The notes below the pieces were generated by a model. It had not been told where the DNA came from and searched no databases. It saw only the letters and a list, made by a program, of their open reading frames with translations. From the NCBI GenBank assembly GCA_022826725.1, contig JAJDUF010000016.1, forward strand, positions 620,001 to 684,000: a stretch of 64,000 nt of DNA. Reading direction: 5' to 3'. Position 1 is the stretch's first letter. Every line of letters begins with the position of its first letter. Source of the stretch: Chloroflexota bacterium. GTDB lineage: Bacteria; Chloroflexota; UBA11872; UBA12225; JAJDUF01. Of this stretch, positions 6,156 through 14,238 are shown piece by piece. The position numbers were made by a program, and so were the translations under genes.

Positions 6156-9092
6156 ATGCCTATCGAAAGCCAGCTCAACGGCCGTATCGCGACGCTGCTG
6201 GATCGCATGAACCCACGCTGGACGGCGCTGGGTGAGAACAAGGGCGCCTTTCAGGGCAGCCAAAAACAGCCCGACCTGCTGATTGTCCAGCAAGGCGGCC
6301 AGCCGGTCGTGATCGAAAATGAGTACGTCCCGGCGCGCAACGTGGAAGCGGAGAGCCTGGAACGGCTAGGTGAAACGCTGGATGCTGACGTAGTAGGCAA
6401 CTCAGGAGCAATCAACGCCGTCATCGCGCTCAAGTCGCCGCTAGAGCTGCGGAATGCCGTCGGAGCGGATGACGTTGACGCGCTGCTGCATGGCGGCGTC
6501 ACGCTGGAATACGCCCTGTTCACCGGTACCGACGCTGAGAACTCCGCCCGGTTTCCGCAGCGCGGCTTCATTCCGGGCACGCTGCGCGACTTGGCGGCGT
6601 TCGTCGAGCAGGCAGCGGTGCCCGTTGAAGCCGTCGAACAGGCCGCCAACATCCTGCAGGTGGGCGTGCAGGACGCGGCGGCCGTTTTGCGCCAGTCGGC
6701 TGAAGACAGCGACGACACCAAGCAGGCCATCACTACCCGGCTCAAGCAGGACTACAGCGTGCAGACCTTGCGGATGGCCGCTACGATCATAATCAACGCG
6801 CTGGTCTTCCACGAGAACCTCGCCGGGCAACACGGCGTGCGGAGCCTGGAGCATACAAAGCTCCAAGGCGTGCCGATGCGATCCGAGGTACTGGACGAAT
6901 GGCGCAAAATCCTCAAGGTCAACTACTGGTCCATCTTCAGCCTCGCCAGCGAACTGCTCGTGGACATCAATCCGCTGCGTCTCGCCACTGACGCGCTGAA
7001 GTACATGGTCAGCACCGCCGAGCAACTAGTGTCCCTCAGCGTCACCCAGTCCCATGACCTCACCGGGACGGTGTTCCAGCGGCTGATTGCGGATCGCAAG
7101 TTCCTGGCGACCTTCTACACCCGGCCGGAGGCGGCGGCGCTGCTGGCCCACCTGGCCATCCCGGACGACGGACACTGGCATGACCCGGAGCAGGTCAAGG
7201 GGGTCCGCATTGCCGACTACGCCTGCGGTACCGGCACGCTGATCCACGCCGCCTACCGCCGGGTCAACCAGCTACATCGGCTGGCCGGCGGCGACCCGGA
7301 GCGACTGCACGCCGCGATGATGGAGCACGCCTTGACTGCGTGCGACGTGCTGCCCTCGGCCGTCCACCTGACGGCTTCCATGCTCTCATCATCACATCCG
7401 AAACAAGGGTACAACGGCTCTCGCACCATCGTCACGGAATACGGAAAGACCGAGCGGGCCGAACACGGCGGCGTCTCGCTCGGCTCGCTCGACTTGTTGG
7501 GATCGAACGGCGAAGTCAGACCGCTGATCCCGCTGCACAGCGCCACCGCCGTCACCGGTACCGGGGAGGTGCGGACCGAGCTTGGCGTGGACATGCCGCC
7601 ATGCAGCCAGGACCTGGTGATTATGAACCCGCCGTTTACCAAACCTGGCTCCGATTGGGAAGGACCAGGCAGAGAGGCGGACTACATCAAGCAATTCCGG
7701 GGGCTGGGGACGGACCTGGAAACCCAAAGGAGCATGGCTGCGCTAGAGAAACAATACGGCAAAGGAACCTGTGCCCACGGATATGCGGGTATTGCTTCCT
7801 GGTTTGTCGCCCTCGCCGACCGCATGGTGCGGCAAGACGGAACCGTCGCCCTAGTGCTTCCGCTGACTGCGTTGCAGGGTGCGAGCTGGCAGAAGGTACG
7901 GCAACTGATCGCGCGCAGCTATCGTGACACTATTGTCCTGACCATCGCGGCGGCGAGGCCGCATGACCAATCATTCTCGGCGGATACCGGTATGGCCGAG
8001 ACGATGCTCGTGTGCCGCAAGTCTGCCGATGCCCCCGGCCAGCGGGGCCTGTTCGTCTCCCTGCAGCGCCGGCCCCGGAGCGAGATGGAAGCCACCGCGC
8101 TGGCCAAGGCCATCACGGCGCTGGCCGGCAATCCAGCTCTCAAAAAACTGGAAGACGGTCCCTACGGCGGGCTGCCCTTGGTCATCGGTGAGGAACAGCT
8201 AGGCGAAACGATTGACGCGCCCCTGAGCAAAGACACTCCTTGGTCCGCTATCGGCATTGCGGACTTTTCCGTCGTCCAGACTGCCTACCAACTGGCACAG
8301 GGAACACTGTGGCTGCCCTCAACTCACAAACAGGCGGCGCGCCCTATTCCCATGGCTACTGTGCAACAAACAGGCCAGGTTGGCATACAAGACCAGAATA
8401 TCGTAGGCAGAGGTAGCCAGACGGCCTTTGATCTGCTCAAGCCACCATCCGGCGTCCCCACCTATCCCATGCTATGGGGCCACAACGCCAAGCGGGAAAG
8501 AAGCCTGGTGGTAGCTCCCGACAGCGAGGGGCGTGTCATGGGAGGCCGGGAGAGCCGCGCTGCCCAAATCTGGAATACCCGGAGCCATACACACCATAAC
8601 CGTGATTTCCGCTTCAACTCCCAGCCTTTGGCAGTGGCCTTTACCGAGCGGCAGACCATTGGCGGCCGGGCTTGGCCCAACGTGCGCTGCGAGGAACGAG
8701 TACACGAGATTACCTACTCCTTATGGGGCAACAGCACGCTAGGGCTGCTCTGCTACTGGTGGCATTCCAGCCGGCAGCAGGCCGGGCGCGGCAGTATGCC
8801 CGTCACGGCCATCCGCACCATGCCGACGCTAGACGTGACCCGGCTCACACCGCGGCAGTTGGAGACGGCCGCAGCCATCTTCGACGATATGCGCGAGCGG
8901 ACGTTCCTGCCGGCCAATGAAGCCTACCGCGACACCACACGCCAGGAGTTGGACCACCGCGTGCTCATCGAGGTGCTGGGGCTACCGGAAAGCGTGCTGG
9001 AGCCGCTGGCGCTGCTCCGCCACAAGTGGTGCTCCGAGCCGAGCGTCCACGGCGGCAAGCGCACCGCGCCGCCGGGGGCCGCCGGGCGGTAG
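6156..9092 (+). CDS. Orphan N6-adenine DNA methyltransferase with nuclease-like N-terminus
   Basis: This is a 978-residue protein. Residues about 1-90 contain QPDLLIVQQGGQPVVIENEY, which resembles the core of a PD-(D/E)XK nuclease (acidic residue, strand, then E.E), although the lysine is not clear. The methyltransferase core has motif I at about 351-362 (IADYACGTGTL), the binding pocket for S-adenosylmethionine, and motif IV at about 489 (MNPPFTKPG), an NPPF type that marks N6-adenine methylation. The region after 620 probably holds target recognition. The length and order suggest a single-chain type IIG-like restriction-modification enzyme or a phage-defence methylase. No separate specificity or helicase gene adjoins it, which argues against type I. 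Neighbours are aspS and an unrelated metallohydrolase. ATG 6156 has only a weak ribosome binding site. Confidence 0.8.
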   Translation: MPIESQLNGRIATLLDRMNPRWTALGENKGAFQGSQKQPDLLIVQQGGQPVVIENEYVPARNVEAESLERLGETLDADVVGNSGAINAVIALKSPLELRNAVGADDVDALLHGGVTLEYALFTGTDAENSARFPQRGFIPGTLRDLAAFVEQAAVPVEAVEQAANILQVGVQDAAAVLRQSAEDSDDTKQAITTRLKQDYSVQTLRMAATIIINALVFHENLAGQHGVRSLEHTKLQGVPMRSEVLDEWRKILKVNYWSIFSLASELLVDINPLRLATDALKYMVSTAEQLVSLSVTQSHDLTGTVFQRLIADRKFLATFYTRPEAAALLAHLAIPDDGHWHDPEQVKGVRIADYACGTGTLIHAAYRRVNQLHRLAGGDPERLHAAMMEHALTACDVLPSAVHLTASMLSSSHPKQGYNGSRTIVTEYGKTERAEHGGVSLGSLDLLGSNGEVRPLIPLHSATAVTGTGEVRTELGVDMPPCSQDLVIMNPPFTKPGSDWEGPGREADYIKQFRGLGTDLETQRSMAALEKQYGKGTCAHGYAGIASWFVALADRMVRQDGTVALVLPLTALQGASWQKVRQLIARSYRDTIVLTIAAARPHDQSFSADTGMAETMLVCRKSADAPGQRGLFVSLQRRPRSEMEATALAKAITALAGNPALKKLEDGPYGGLPLVIGEEQLGETIDAPLSKDTPWSAIGIADFSVVQTAYQLAQGTLWLPSTHKQAARPIPMATVQQTGQVGIQDQNIVGRGSQTAFDLLKPPSGVPTYPMLWGHNAKRERSLVVAPDSEGRVMGGRESRAAQIWNTRSHTHHNRDFRFNSQPLAVAFTERQTIGGRAWPNVRCEERVHEITYSLWGNSTLGLLCYWWHSSRQQAGRGSMPVTAIRTMPTLDVTRLTPRQLETAAAIFDDMRERTFLPANEAYRDTTRQELDHRVLIEVLGLPESVLEPLALLRHKWCSEPSVHGGKRTAPPGAAGR

Positions 9093-9100
9093 GGGGCGAG

Positions 9101-9213
9101 CCTCACCCCCCGGCCCCCTCTCCATCGCGGAGCGATGGAGAGGGGGAGTTTGCCCTCACCCCAGCCCTCTCCCAGGGGGAGAGGGCGTTGGATTCCCGAT
9201 TTCGCGGGAATGA
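9101..9213. repeat. Composite repeat: R1 palindrome, R1-like half and REP-like hairpin
   Basis: Three units lie end to end in the 300-base gap after the methyltransferase. CCTCACC…CCTCTCCATCGCGG with AGCGATGGAGAGGGGG is a full R1 hairpin (9101-9148). CCCTCACCCCAGCCCTCTCC with GGGGGAGAGGG follows, then an ATTCCCG/CGGGAAT hairpin plus GACGGG (9193-9213). No gene fits the rest of the gap. Confidence 0.75.
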
Positions 9214-9393
9214 CGGGTTATCTCCGGTCGAGGCACGGGCGGGCGTTGCCGCGCTATAGTGTCTCGCCGCCGTGAGCGCGAGGTGGGCGGCGGTGCCCGG
9301 AGAATGGTCTTGCGGCCGGGTGCCGGCTCTCCGCAGCCATGGCGGCGCTGTGGCAAGTGTGAGTACCGCCCTACCCACGAAAGGAGTGTCCCG

Positions 9394-11973
9394 ATGGCTC
9401 TGAATACACCTGTTGATCTGCAAGGTCACGTCAACGGCGGGACGCAGGCCAGCGCGCCGCATTGGCATCCGGCGGTGGCCGAGTCGTTGGCGGGGCTGCC
9501 TATCGAGCCGATGACGTGCTGGGGTGTGCCCTTCACGCCCGCGGCGGCGGGGGCGGAGGGCGAGGACCCACCGCGCTGGCTGCTGCTGGGCAGCAGTCAC
9601 CCAGAGAACGTGCTGGTCGAGCTGCCGGCCGGGACGCAGGCCAGTCACGTGGTCTTCCTGCACTTCTGCGATGAGACCTACGACCCCGATGCCGGCCCGC
9701 AGCCGGATGAATACCGCGGCAGCAATCTGACACAGCCGGGAGCACACGTCGCCAACTACGTGCTGACGTATGGCGACGGCGGCGAGGAGAGTCGAGAGAT
9801 ACGGGTGCGGTTCGAGATCAACGATTCGGGGACGGTGCGGGGACAAAAGGCCTTTGCGGCGCGGCCGGACGGACAGGACGACTACATTGACTTCCGCGCC
9901 ACGCACCCCGGCGAGGCCTGGGGACGCGCGCAGATGTCGGCCAGCCAGGGCAGCGGCCAGTATTGGGTGTATGCGCTGCCCAACCCGCGGCCGGAGGCCG
10001 AGCTGCGAGGCGTGCGCTTGGAGGCGGTCGGTGACACCGTGGTGGCCATCGCCGGCATGACACTCTATCACGGCCAAGAGCACCCGTTGAAGCGCAACCG
10101 GCTGGAGAGCTTTCGCATCACGCTCGCGGCCAACGGTACCACCGCCGAGGACGTGGCGCTGGCCGTGGACCTGGGCATTTTGGCGCGGCGCTATCAGGTG
10201 CGGCCGTTTGATCCGGCCGCCTGGACGGGTGATCCACTGGCCGAGCCGACCGGACCGGCCAGTGACCCGATGGGAGGGCCGTCCGGCGCCGACACAGAGC
10301 CTGATCCCAAGCAGTTAATCGTAGATATGACTGCCAGCGCGGATGCCACCTTGACCGTCGGCGACACGGACGTACCGCTGCGTCCGGCGTATGAGGACGG
10401 GACGAGCCAGTCCGCCGACGGCTCCGTGCGCGTCGAACTGCTCACCCCGGACAAGACCTGGGTGCATACGGTGGTGCGTGACGCCGCGACGGGCCAGCCC
10501 ACACCGGTCCGGGTCCACTTTCGCGCCCCGGACGGGCGCTACTTCCCGCCCTACGGACACCGCCACGAGGTGAACGAGTATTGGTTCCAGGACTACGGGA
10601 ACGATCTCAAGATCGGCGATACGGAATACGCCTACGTGGACGGCAAGTTCCAAGGCGAACTCCCGGTCGGCGATGTGTACGTCGAGCTGAGCAAGGGGTT
10701 CGAGTACCGGCCGATCCGCCAAAAGGTGACGATCAAGCCGGGGCAGCGCGAATTGTCCCTGACGCTCGAACGCCCGCTCGACTGGCGGGACCGCGGCTGG
10801 ATGACGGCCGATACGCATGTCCACTTCCTCTCGCCGACCACGGCCTGGCTCCAGGGACAAGCCGAGGGGCTGAACCTGGTCAATCTCCTGGCGTCGCAGT
10901 GGGGTGATCTGTTCACGAACGTCGGGGACATTACGGGCGATATGTCCAAGGTCAGCGACAAGGAGACGATTGTCTGGGTAGGTACCGAGAATCGGCAACA
11001 TCTCCTCGGGCATATCAGTATGTTGGGGACGCAAGGTGATCCGGTCTATCCGATGACCGCGAGTGGCCCCGGCGAGAGCTACCTGGGTGATCCGACGTGG
11101 TCCAGCCTGGGAGGCTGGGCCGACGCCAACCATGAGCGCGGCGGGGTGGTGGTGACGCCGCACTTCCCGAATCCCTATTCGGAGGTCGTCGCCGATGTCA
11201 TTCTGGGCAAGACCGATGCGCTGGAGATGACGAACTTCACGCCGGCGTTCGACGGCGTGAACGTCACCGAGTGGTACAAGTTCCTCAACTGTGGCTATCG
11301 CGTGCCCTGCGTCGGCGGCACCGACAAGATGTCCGCTGCGATGGTCATGGGGTCCATTCGGACTTACGCCTATCTGGGTGATGCACCGTTCACGTTCGAC
11401 GCCTGGGGCGAGGCGATCAAGGCGGGACGTACCTTCGCCTCGACCGGCCCGCTGCTCGATCTGCGGGTGGAAGGCCGGCGGCCGGGCGACGTGATTGACC
11501 TGCCCACGGGTGGTGGCACGCTGGCGGTGGAGGTGGTCGCGGAGTCGCTGGCGCCGCTGGCGACCATCGAGGTCATCGTCAACGGTCAGGTCGTGGCGAC
11601 CGTGCAGCCGGAGCATGGCGCGTTGAGCACAACAATGCGGGCGCAGGTGCCGGTCGCGGGAAGCGGCTGGATTGCGGCGCGTTGCACGAGCGATCAGTCG
11701 GGGTGGGCGCTCTCAACCCGGGGGGTCGCCGCGCACGCCTCACCGGTCTACGTGGTCGCAGACGGCGCCGAACTCTACAACCCCAGCTCGGCAACATACA
11801 TGCTGACCTTGCTGGAGGGGGGCATGACCTGGGTGGACACGCTATCCATCCCGGCGGACCCACAGACCCATCAGCGCGTGCGGGGCGTCTTCGAGCAGGC
11901 CCATCAGAGTCTCCACGCGCGGATGCATACTGCCGGTACGCACCACCAGCACGCCCACGACCACAGTCACTAG
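9394..11973 (+). CDS. CehA/McbA-family PHP metallohydrolase
   Basis: This 859-residue protein has a C-terminal PHP-type barrel. The signature WMTADTHVHFLSP supplies the first HxH metal site; GGVVVTPHFPNPY and a later GGTDK segment fit further ligands. The family includes carbaryl hydrolase CehA and McbA, but most members have unknown substrates, probably esters or phosphoesters. The N-terminal 480 residues form beta-rich modules, including a carboxypeptidase-like VRVHFRAPDGRYFPPYG section with a WF.DYGND motif. A final beta domain and a His-rich tail (HHQHAHDHSH), which may hold metal, close the chain. No signal peptide is seen. ATG 9394 is preceded by AAGGAG at 9381; the open frame upstream to 9259 has no such site and poor composition, so I excluded it. 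Confidence 0.75.
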   Translation: MALNTPVDLQGHVNGGTQASAPHWHPAVAESLAGLPIEPMTCWGVPFTPAAAGAEGEDPPRWLLLGSSHPENVLVELPAGTQASHVVFLHFCDETYDPDAGPQPDEYRGSNLTQPGAHVANYVLTYGDGGEESREIRVRFEINDSGTVRGQKAFAARPDGQDDYIDFRATHPGEAWGRAQMSASQGSGQYWVYALPNPRPEAELRGVRLEAVGDTVVAIAGMTLYHGQEHPLKRNRLESFRITLAANGTTAEDVALAVDLGILARRYQVRPFDPAAWTGDPLAEPTGPASDPMGGPSGADTEPDPKQLIVDMTASADATLTVGDTDVPLRPAYEDGTSQSADGSVRVELLTPDKTWVHTVVRDAATGQPTPVRVHFRAPDGRYFPPYGHRHEVNEYWFQDYGNDLKIGDTEYAYVDGKFQGELPVGDVYVELSKGFEYRPIRQKVTIKPGQRELSLTLERPLDWRDRGWMTADTHVHFLSPTTAWLQGQAEGLNLVNLLASQWGDLFTNVGDITGDMSKVSDKETIVWVGTENRQHLLGHISMLGTQGDPVYPMTASGPGESYLGDPTWSSLGGWADANHERGGVVVTPHFPNPYSEVVADVILGKTDALEMTNFTPAFDGVNVTEWYKFLNCGYRVPCVGGTDKMSAAMVMGSIRTYAYLGDAPFTFDAWGEAIKAGRTFASTGPLLDLRVEGRRPGDVIDLPTGGGTLAVEVVAESLAPLATIEVIVNGQVVATVQPEHGALSTTMRAQVPVAGSGWIAARCTSDQSGWALSTRGVAAHASPVYVVADGAELYNPSSATYMLTLLEGGMTWVDTLSIPADPQTHQRVRGVFEQAHQSLHARMHTAGTHHQHAHDHSH

Positions 11974-12006
11974 CTGTCAGTCGTTAGCCTTCAGCTATCA
12001 GTTTCA
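11972..12006. repeat. Dispersed repeat R5, shared by two convergent gene ends
   Basis: TAGCTGTCAGTCGTTAGCC and CAGCTATCAGTTTCAGCC lie between two convergent genes. The repeat starts at the stop of the metallohydrolase and encodes the last residues and stop codon of the gene on the other strand. Confidence 0.55.
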
Positions 12007-12869
12007 GCCGGTGTCGAGACTGCGCCGGGTGTGCCCTCGACCGTGGCGGCGGCGATGACGGCCCGGAAGTCGTCGTAGGCCATGCCGACCGAGCGGATCC
12101 AGTACCAGTTGCAGTCCGCCAGCGTCATGCTGTAGGGGCAGACCTGTGCCGGGTCGCCCTTCTGCCAGTGCTCGGCGGGCCAAACGGTGTGCCCGGACTT
12201 GGTGCAGACTTGGAGTGACTGCGTATGCAGCTTCAGGTGGATGCGCCGCCGGTCAATCCACTGCGCCGTCCGAGGCGACAGGAACATCGCGGCGGCGGTC
12301 GTGTCGTGACAGGCAAAGAGCCACGCTTGCACGTCGCTGCCGGGCAGCGCGATGGTCTCCGGCGGTTGGGTGCCGTACAGAAACCGTGAGTCGTAGACGG
12401 TCATCTCGAAGCGTATTCGTGGCGCGTGCTCGAGGCCGAGATACTGCGCGAACGCGCCGCCGTACCCCGGCACGCAGCCCTCGAACGATTCGCCCCACAC
12501 CTCGGAGGTCACGATACGGGGATCGAACCGGAGCTTGTGGATGCCGACGTGCTCGCGCACACAATCCGCCAAGGCCACATAGAGCCTGTGCAGGTCGCTG
12601 GTATTTTCGGACTCTGGGAAGCAGACGTAGGGCGCGCCGAGCTGGCTGCGCGCGATGTCAAGCAGGTAGGTGGGGCCGCCGAGTTGGACGTACAGCGTGC
12701 CGGGCGGCCGGGCGGCCAGGTCTGCGAGCCAGCGGCGCTTGACCTGCCGCTCTCGCTCGACGTACAACTGCCAGTTGCCCCGGCGTACCGTCCCGGGGTC
12801 CTGCTGCTCGTAGAGACACGGGTGGATCAGGAAGATCACATGGTCGCAAGGCAGGAGCCTGTCGTTCAT
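11991..12869 (-). CDS. Conserved-looking protein of unknown function, 292 residues
   Basis: I do not recognise this family. The protein is soluble, without signal peptide or membrane segment. It opens with CDHVIFLIHPCLYEQQ, a buried strand followed by HPC. It has many aromatic and cysteine residues and a run of charged pairs (YVERERQVKRRWLADL), all typical of a real folded enzyme. An alternating strand/helix pattern (TLYVQLGG..YLLDIARSQLG) suggests an alpha/beta fold. The last residues (PAETDS) come from the R5 repeat. It converges on the CehA-like gene and is followed after 27 bases, on the same strand, by the gene upstream at 12897-13322, so the two may form one transcript. ATG 12869 has GGGAGGCCCCC before it. 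Confidence 0.55.
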   Translation of the reverse strand: MNDRLLPCDHVIFLIHPCLYEQQDPGTVRRGNWQLYVERERQVKRRWLADLAARPPGTLYVQLGGPTYLLDIARSQLGAPYVCFPESENTSDLHRLYVALADCVREHVGIHKLRFDPRIVTSEVWGESFEGCVPGYGGAFAQYLGLEHAPRIRFEMTVYDSRFLYGTQPPETIALPGSDVQAWLFACHDTTAAAMFLSPRTAQWIDRRRIHLKLHTQSLQVCTKSGHTVWPAEHWQKGDPAQVCPYSMTLADCNWYWIRSVGMAYDDFRAVIAAATVEGTPGAVSTPAETDS

Positions 12870-12896
12870 GGGGGCCTCCCGTGTGTTCGCGGCGGC

Positions 12897-13322
12897 TTAG
12901 TCGCGGGAGGGTGAGCGCCAGAGACGCAGGGCGGTAGCGGCAGCGATTGGTACGAACAACGGGTTGATCCACACCCAGATGTTGCGTTGGGTTTGCCCTT
13001 GCGGCTCTACTGAGACCAGGTCGTTGGACCAATTCCAGAAGAACCAGAGGACCAACACGACAGTGACGTAGAACATCAGATTGACTTCCAGGTATTCACG
13101 GGTGACGGACCCAGCGGCGTCGCGCCGGTCGAGCGTGCGCTTGAGGTGGAAGCTGACAATCAGCGCAATCACCAATCCGGCGGCCAAGAACCAGTTCAAG
13201 ACATCCCATATCGCGCCGGTGTCTACCAGCTCCCGGTAGAACGAGCTAAACATGAAATGCACCGCCACCACGAGGGCCACCACACTGAGGAAGACTGCCA
13301 ACAGCTTTTTGACTAGGCCCAT
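12897..13322 (-). CDS. Small multi-pass membrane protein
   Basis: This is a 141-residue inner-membrane protein of unknown role. Hydrophobic segments are visible at about 5-25 (LLAVFLSVVALVVAVHFMF), 42-60 (FLAAGLVIALIVSF), 78-97 (VNLMFYVTVVLVLWFFW) and 115-135 (INPLFVPIAAATALRLW). Four helices are likely, with basic loops (HLKRTLDRRD) on the cytoplasmic side. No catalytic motif is visible. It is divergent from nothing close by; tRNA-Tyr lies 227 bases upstream on the same strand. The intervening stretch holds short inverted repeats around 13490-13520 but no gene. Confidence 0.65.
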   Translation of the reverse strand: MGLVKKLLAVFLSVVALVVAVHFMFSSFYRELVDTGAIWDVLNWFLAAGLVIALIVSFHLKRTLDRRDAAGSVTREYLEVNLMFYVTVVLVLWFFWNWSNDLVSVEPQGQTQRNIWVWINPLFVPIAAATALRLWRSPSRD

Positions 13323-13549
13323 TGCGCCGCGCTCCCTTCTCAGGATTTGCGCTGCGGCCGGCGTGCCGCTCGGATAACCACATCACGGTAGATGATCCAA
13401 GCGTGCAGTGTAGCGGCTGGGAGGGCGGAGCGGGAAGCGGACCTACCTCCAACCCATCCTTAAAGGAAAGGGACTACGGGTAGCTGCGCTGAATCCCCTT
13501 CCACACTTAAGGGAGGAGGCGGGGATAGGTTCACTTGGTGGGGAGAAGG

Positions 13550-13624
13550 TCCCAGGGGCTGGACTCGAACCAGCGACCAACGGTTTTACAGACCGCCGCT
13601 CTAAACCAACTGAGCTACCCTGGG
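13550..13624 (-). tRNA. tRNA-Tyr (anticodon GUA), short variable arm, C1-G72
   Basis: The reverse strand folds into a full cloverleaf. The acceptor stem is CCCAGGG/CCCTGGG with discriminator A. The D arm is GCTC…GAGC. The anticodon stem is GCGGT/ACCGT around CTGTAAA, so bases 34-36 are GTA after U33. The variable loop is five bases (TGGTC) and the T arm is GCTGG-TTCGAGT-CCAGC. CCA is not encoded (CCT follows). Bacterial tRNA-Tyr normally has a long variable arm and G1; this one has the short arm and C1-G72 pair associated with archaeal and eukaryotic tyrosine tRNAs. A -10-like TACAAT lies about 37 bases upstream (13661-13666 on the plus strand). Confidence 0.93.
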
Positions 13625-13813
13625 CAGTGGGGCGTCTCGCTACGGTGGCGAGGGTAGCTCATTGTACCAGGAATCGTGCTACCGGCGCCCACCAGAGGTG
13701 CCCGGCGCCACGCTGCGGAGGTGCGGTCGGTGCGGTAGACTTGGCATCAAGGCGAGCAGCCTGGTCTACTGCGTGTAGGACCGCGACGTAACGAGCGCGC
13801 GGGCACGGAGGGA

Positions 13814-14179
13814 ATGATGACCCCGGAGTTAGTGGCTATTCTGAGCGTCGGCGTGGCGATCCTGGCCATCTTGGCAGCCATGGCGCAACGCACCGATAAG
13901 CGATTCGAGCAGGTAGACAGTCGCTTCTCTCAACTGGAAGAGCGACAAGAAGCGCGATTTTCCCAGGTGGACGACCGCTTCGCTCAACTAGAAGAACGGC
14001 AGGAAGCGCGATTTGCCCAGATAGATGCCCGCTTTATCCATCTGGAAGGACGCATTGATCGCCTCGATGAGCGGCTAGGAGAACGGATGGCCCGGCTGGA
14101 GCAACGTCAAGCGCGGCTGGAAGGCGTGCTCGACGGCCTACGGGAGGCGCTGTTCGAGCGCGCCGCTCGCCAGAACTGA
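13814..14179 (+). CDS. Membrane-anchored coiled-coil protein (paralogue of 17973-18212)
   Basis: This is a 121-residue protein. An N-terminal membrane segment (LVAILSVGVAILAILAAMAQ, about 6-25) is followed by QRTDKRFEQ and an uninterrupted coiled coil. The coil is built from repeated units, FSQLEERQEARFSQVDDRF then FAQLEERQEARFAQIDARF, showing an internal 18-residue duplication. It ends with LEQRQARLEGVLDGLREALF. A shorter relative on the other strand at 17973-18212 shares both ends but lacks the duplicated units. Function is unknown; such proteins may anchor or scaffold partners at the membrane. ATG 13814 or the adjacent ATG 13817 can serve, with GGAGGG upstream. Confidence 0.7.
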   Translation: MMTPELVAILSVGVAILAILAAMAQRTDKRFEQVDSRFSQLEERQEARFSQVDDRFAQLEERQEARFAQIDARFIHLEGRIDRLDERLGERMARLEQRQARLEGVLDGLREALFERAARQN

Positions 14180-14238
14180 CGACGATCTGGCGCCGGCCGC
14201 CGTGGCCGGGACGACTATGCAAGGAGGGAACCCCGGAC

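Noticed and set aside
6156..9092. Type I restriction-modification system
   Set aside because: Only a methylase-like gene exists. No HsdS or HsdR gene adjoins, so a type I system cannot be claimed.
9259..9393. N-terminal extension of the CehA-like protein
   Set aside because: The upstream frame has Arg-rich, non-conserved composition and overlaps intergenic sequence. The ATG at 9394 has a good ribosome binding site.
10315..11616. 433-codon open frame antisense to the CehA-like gene
   Set aside because: It is a shadow of the well-supported gene on the plus strand, with no domain and atypical composition.
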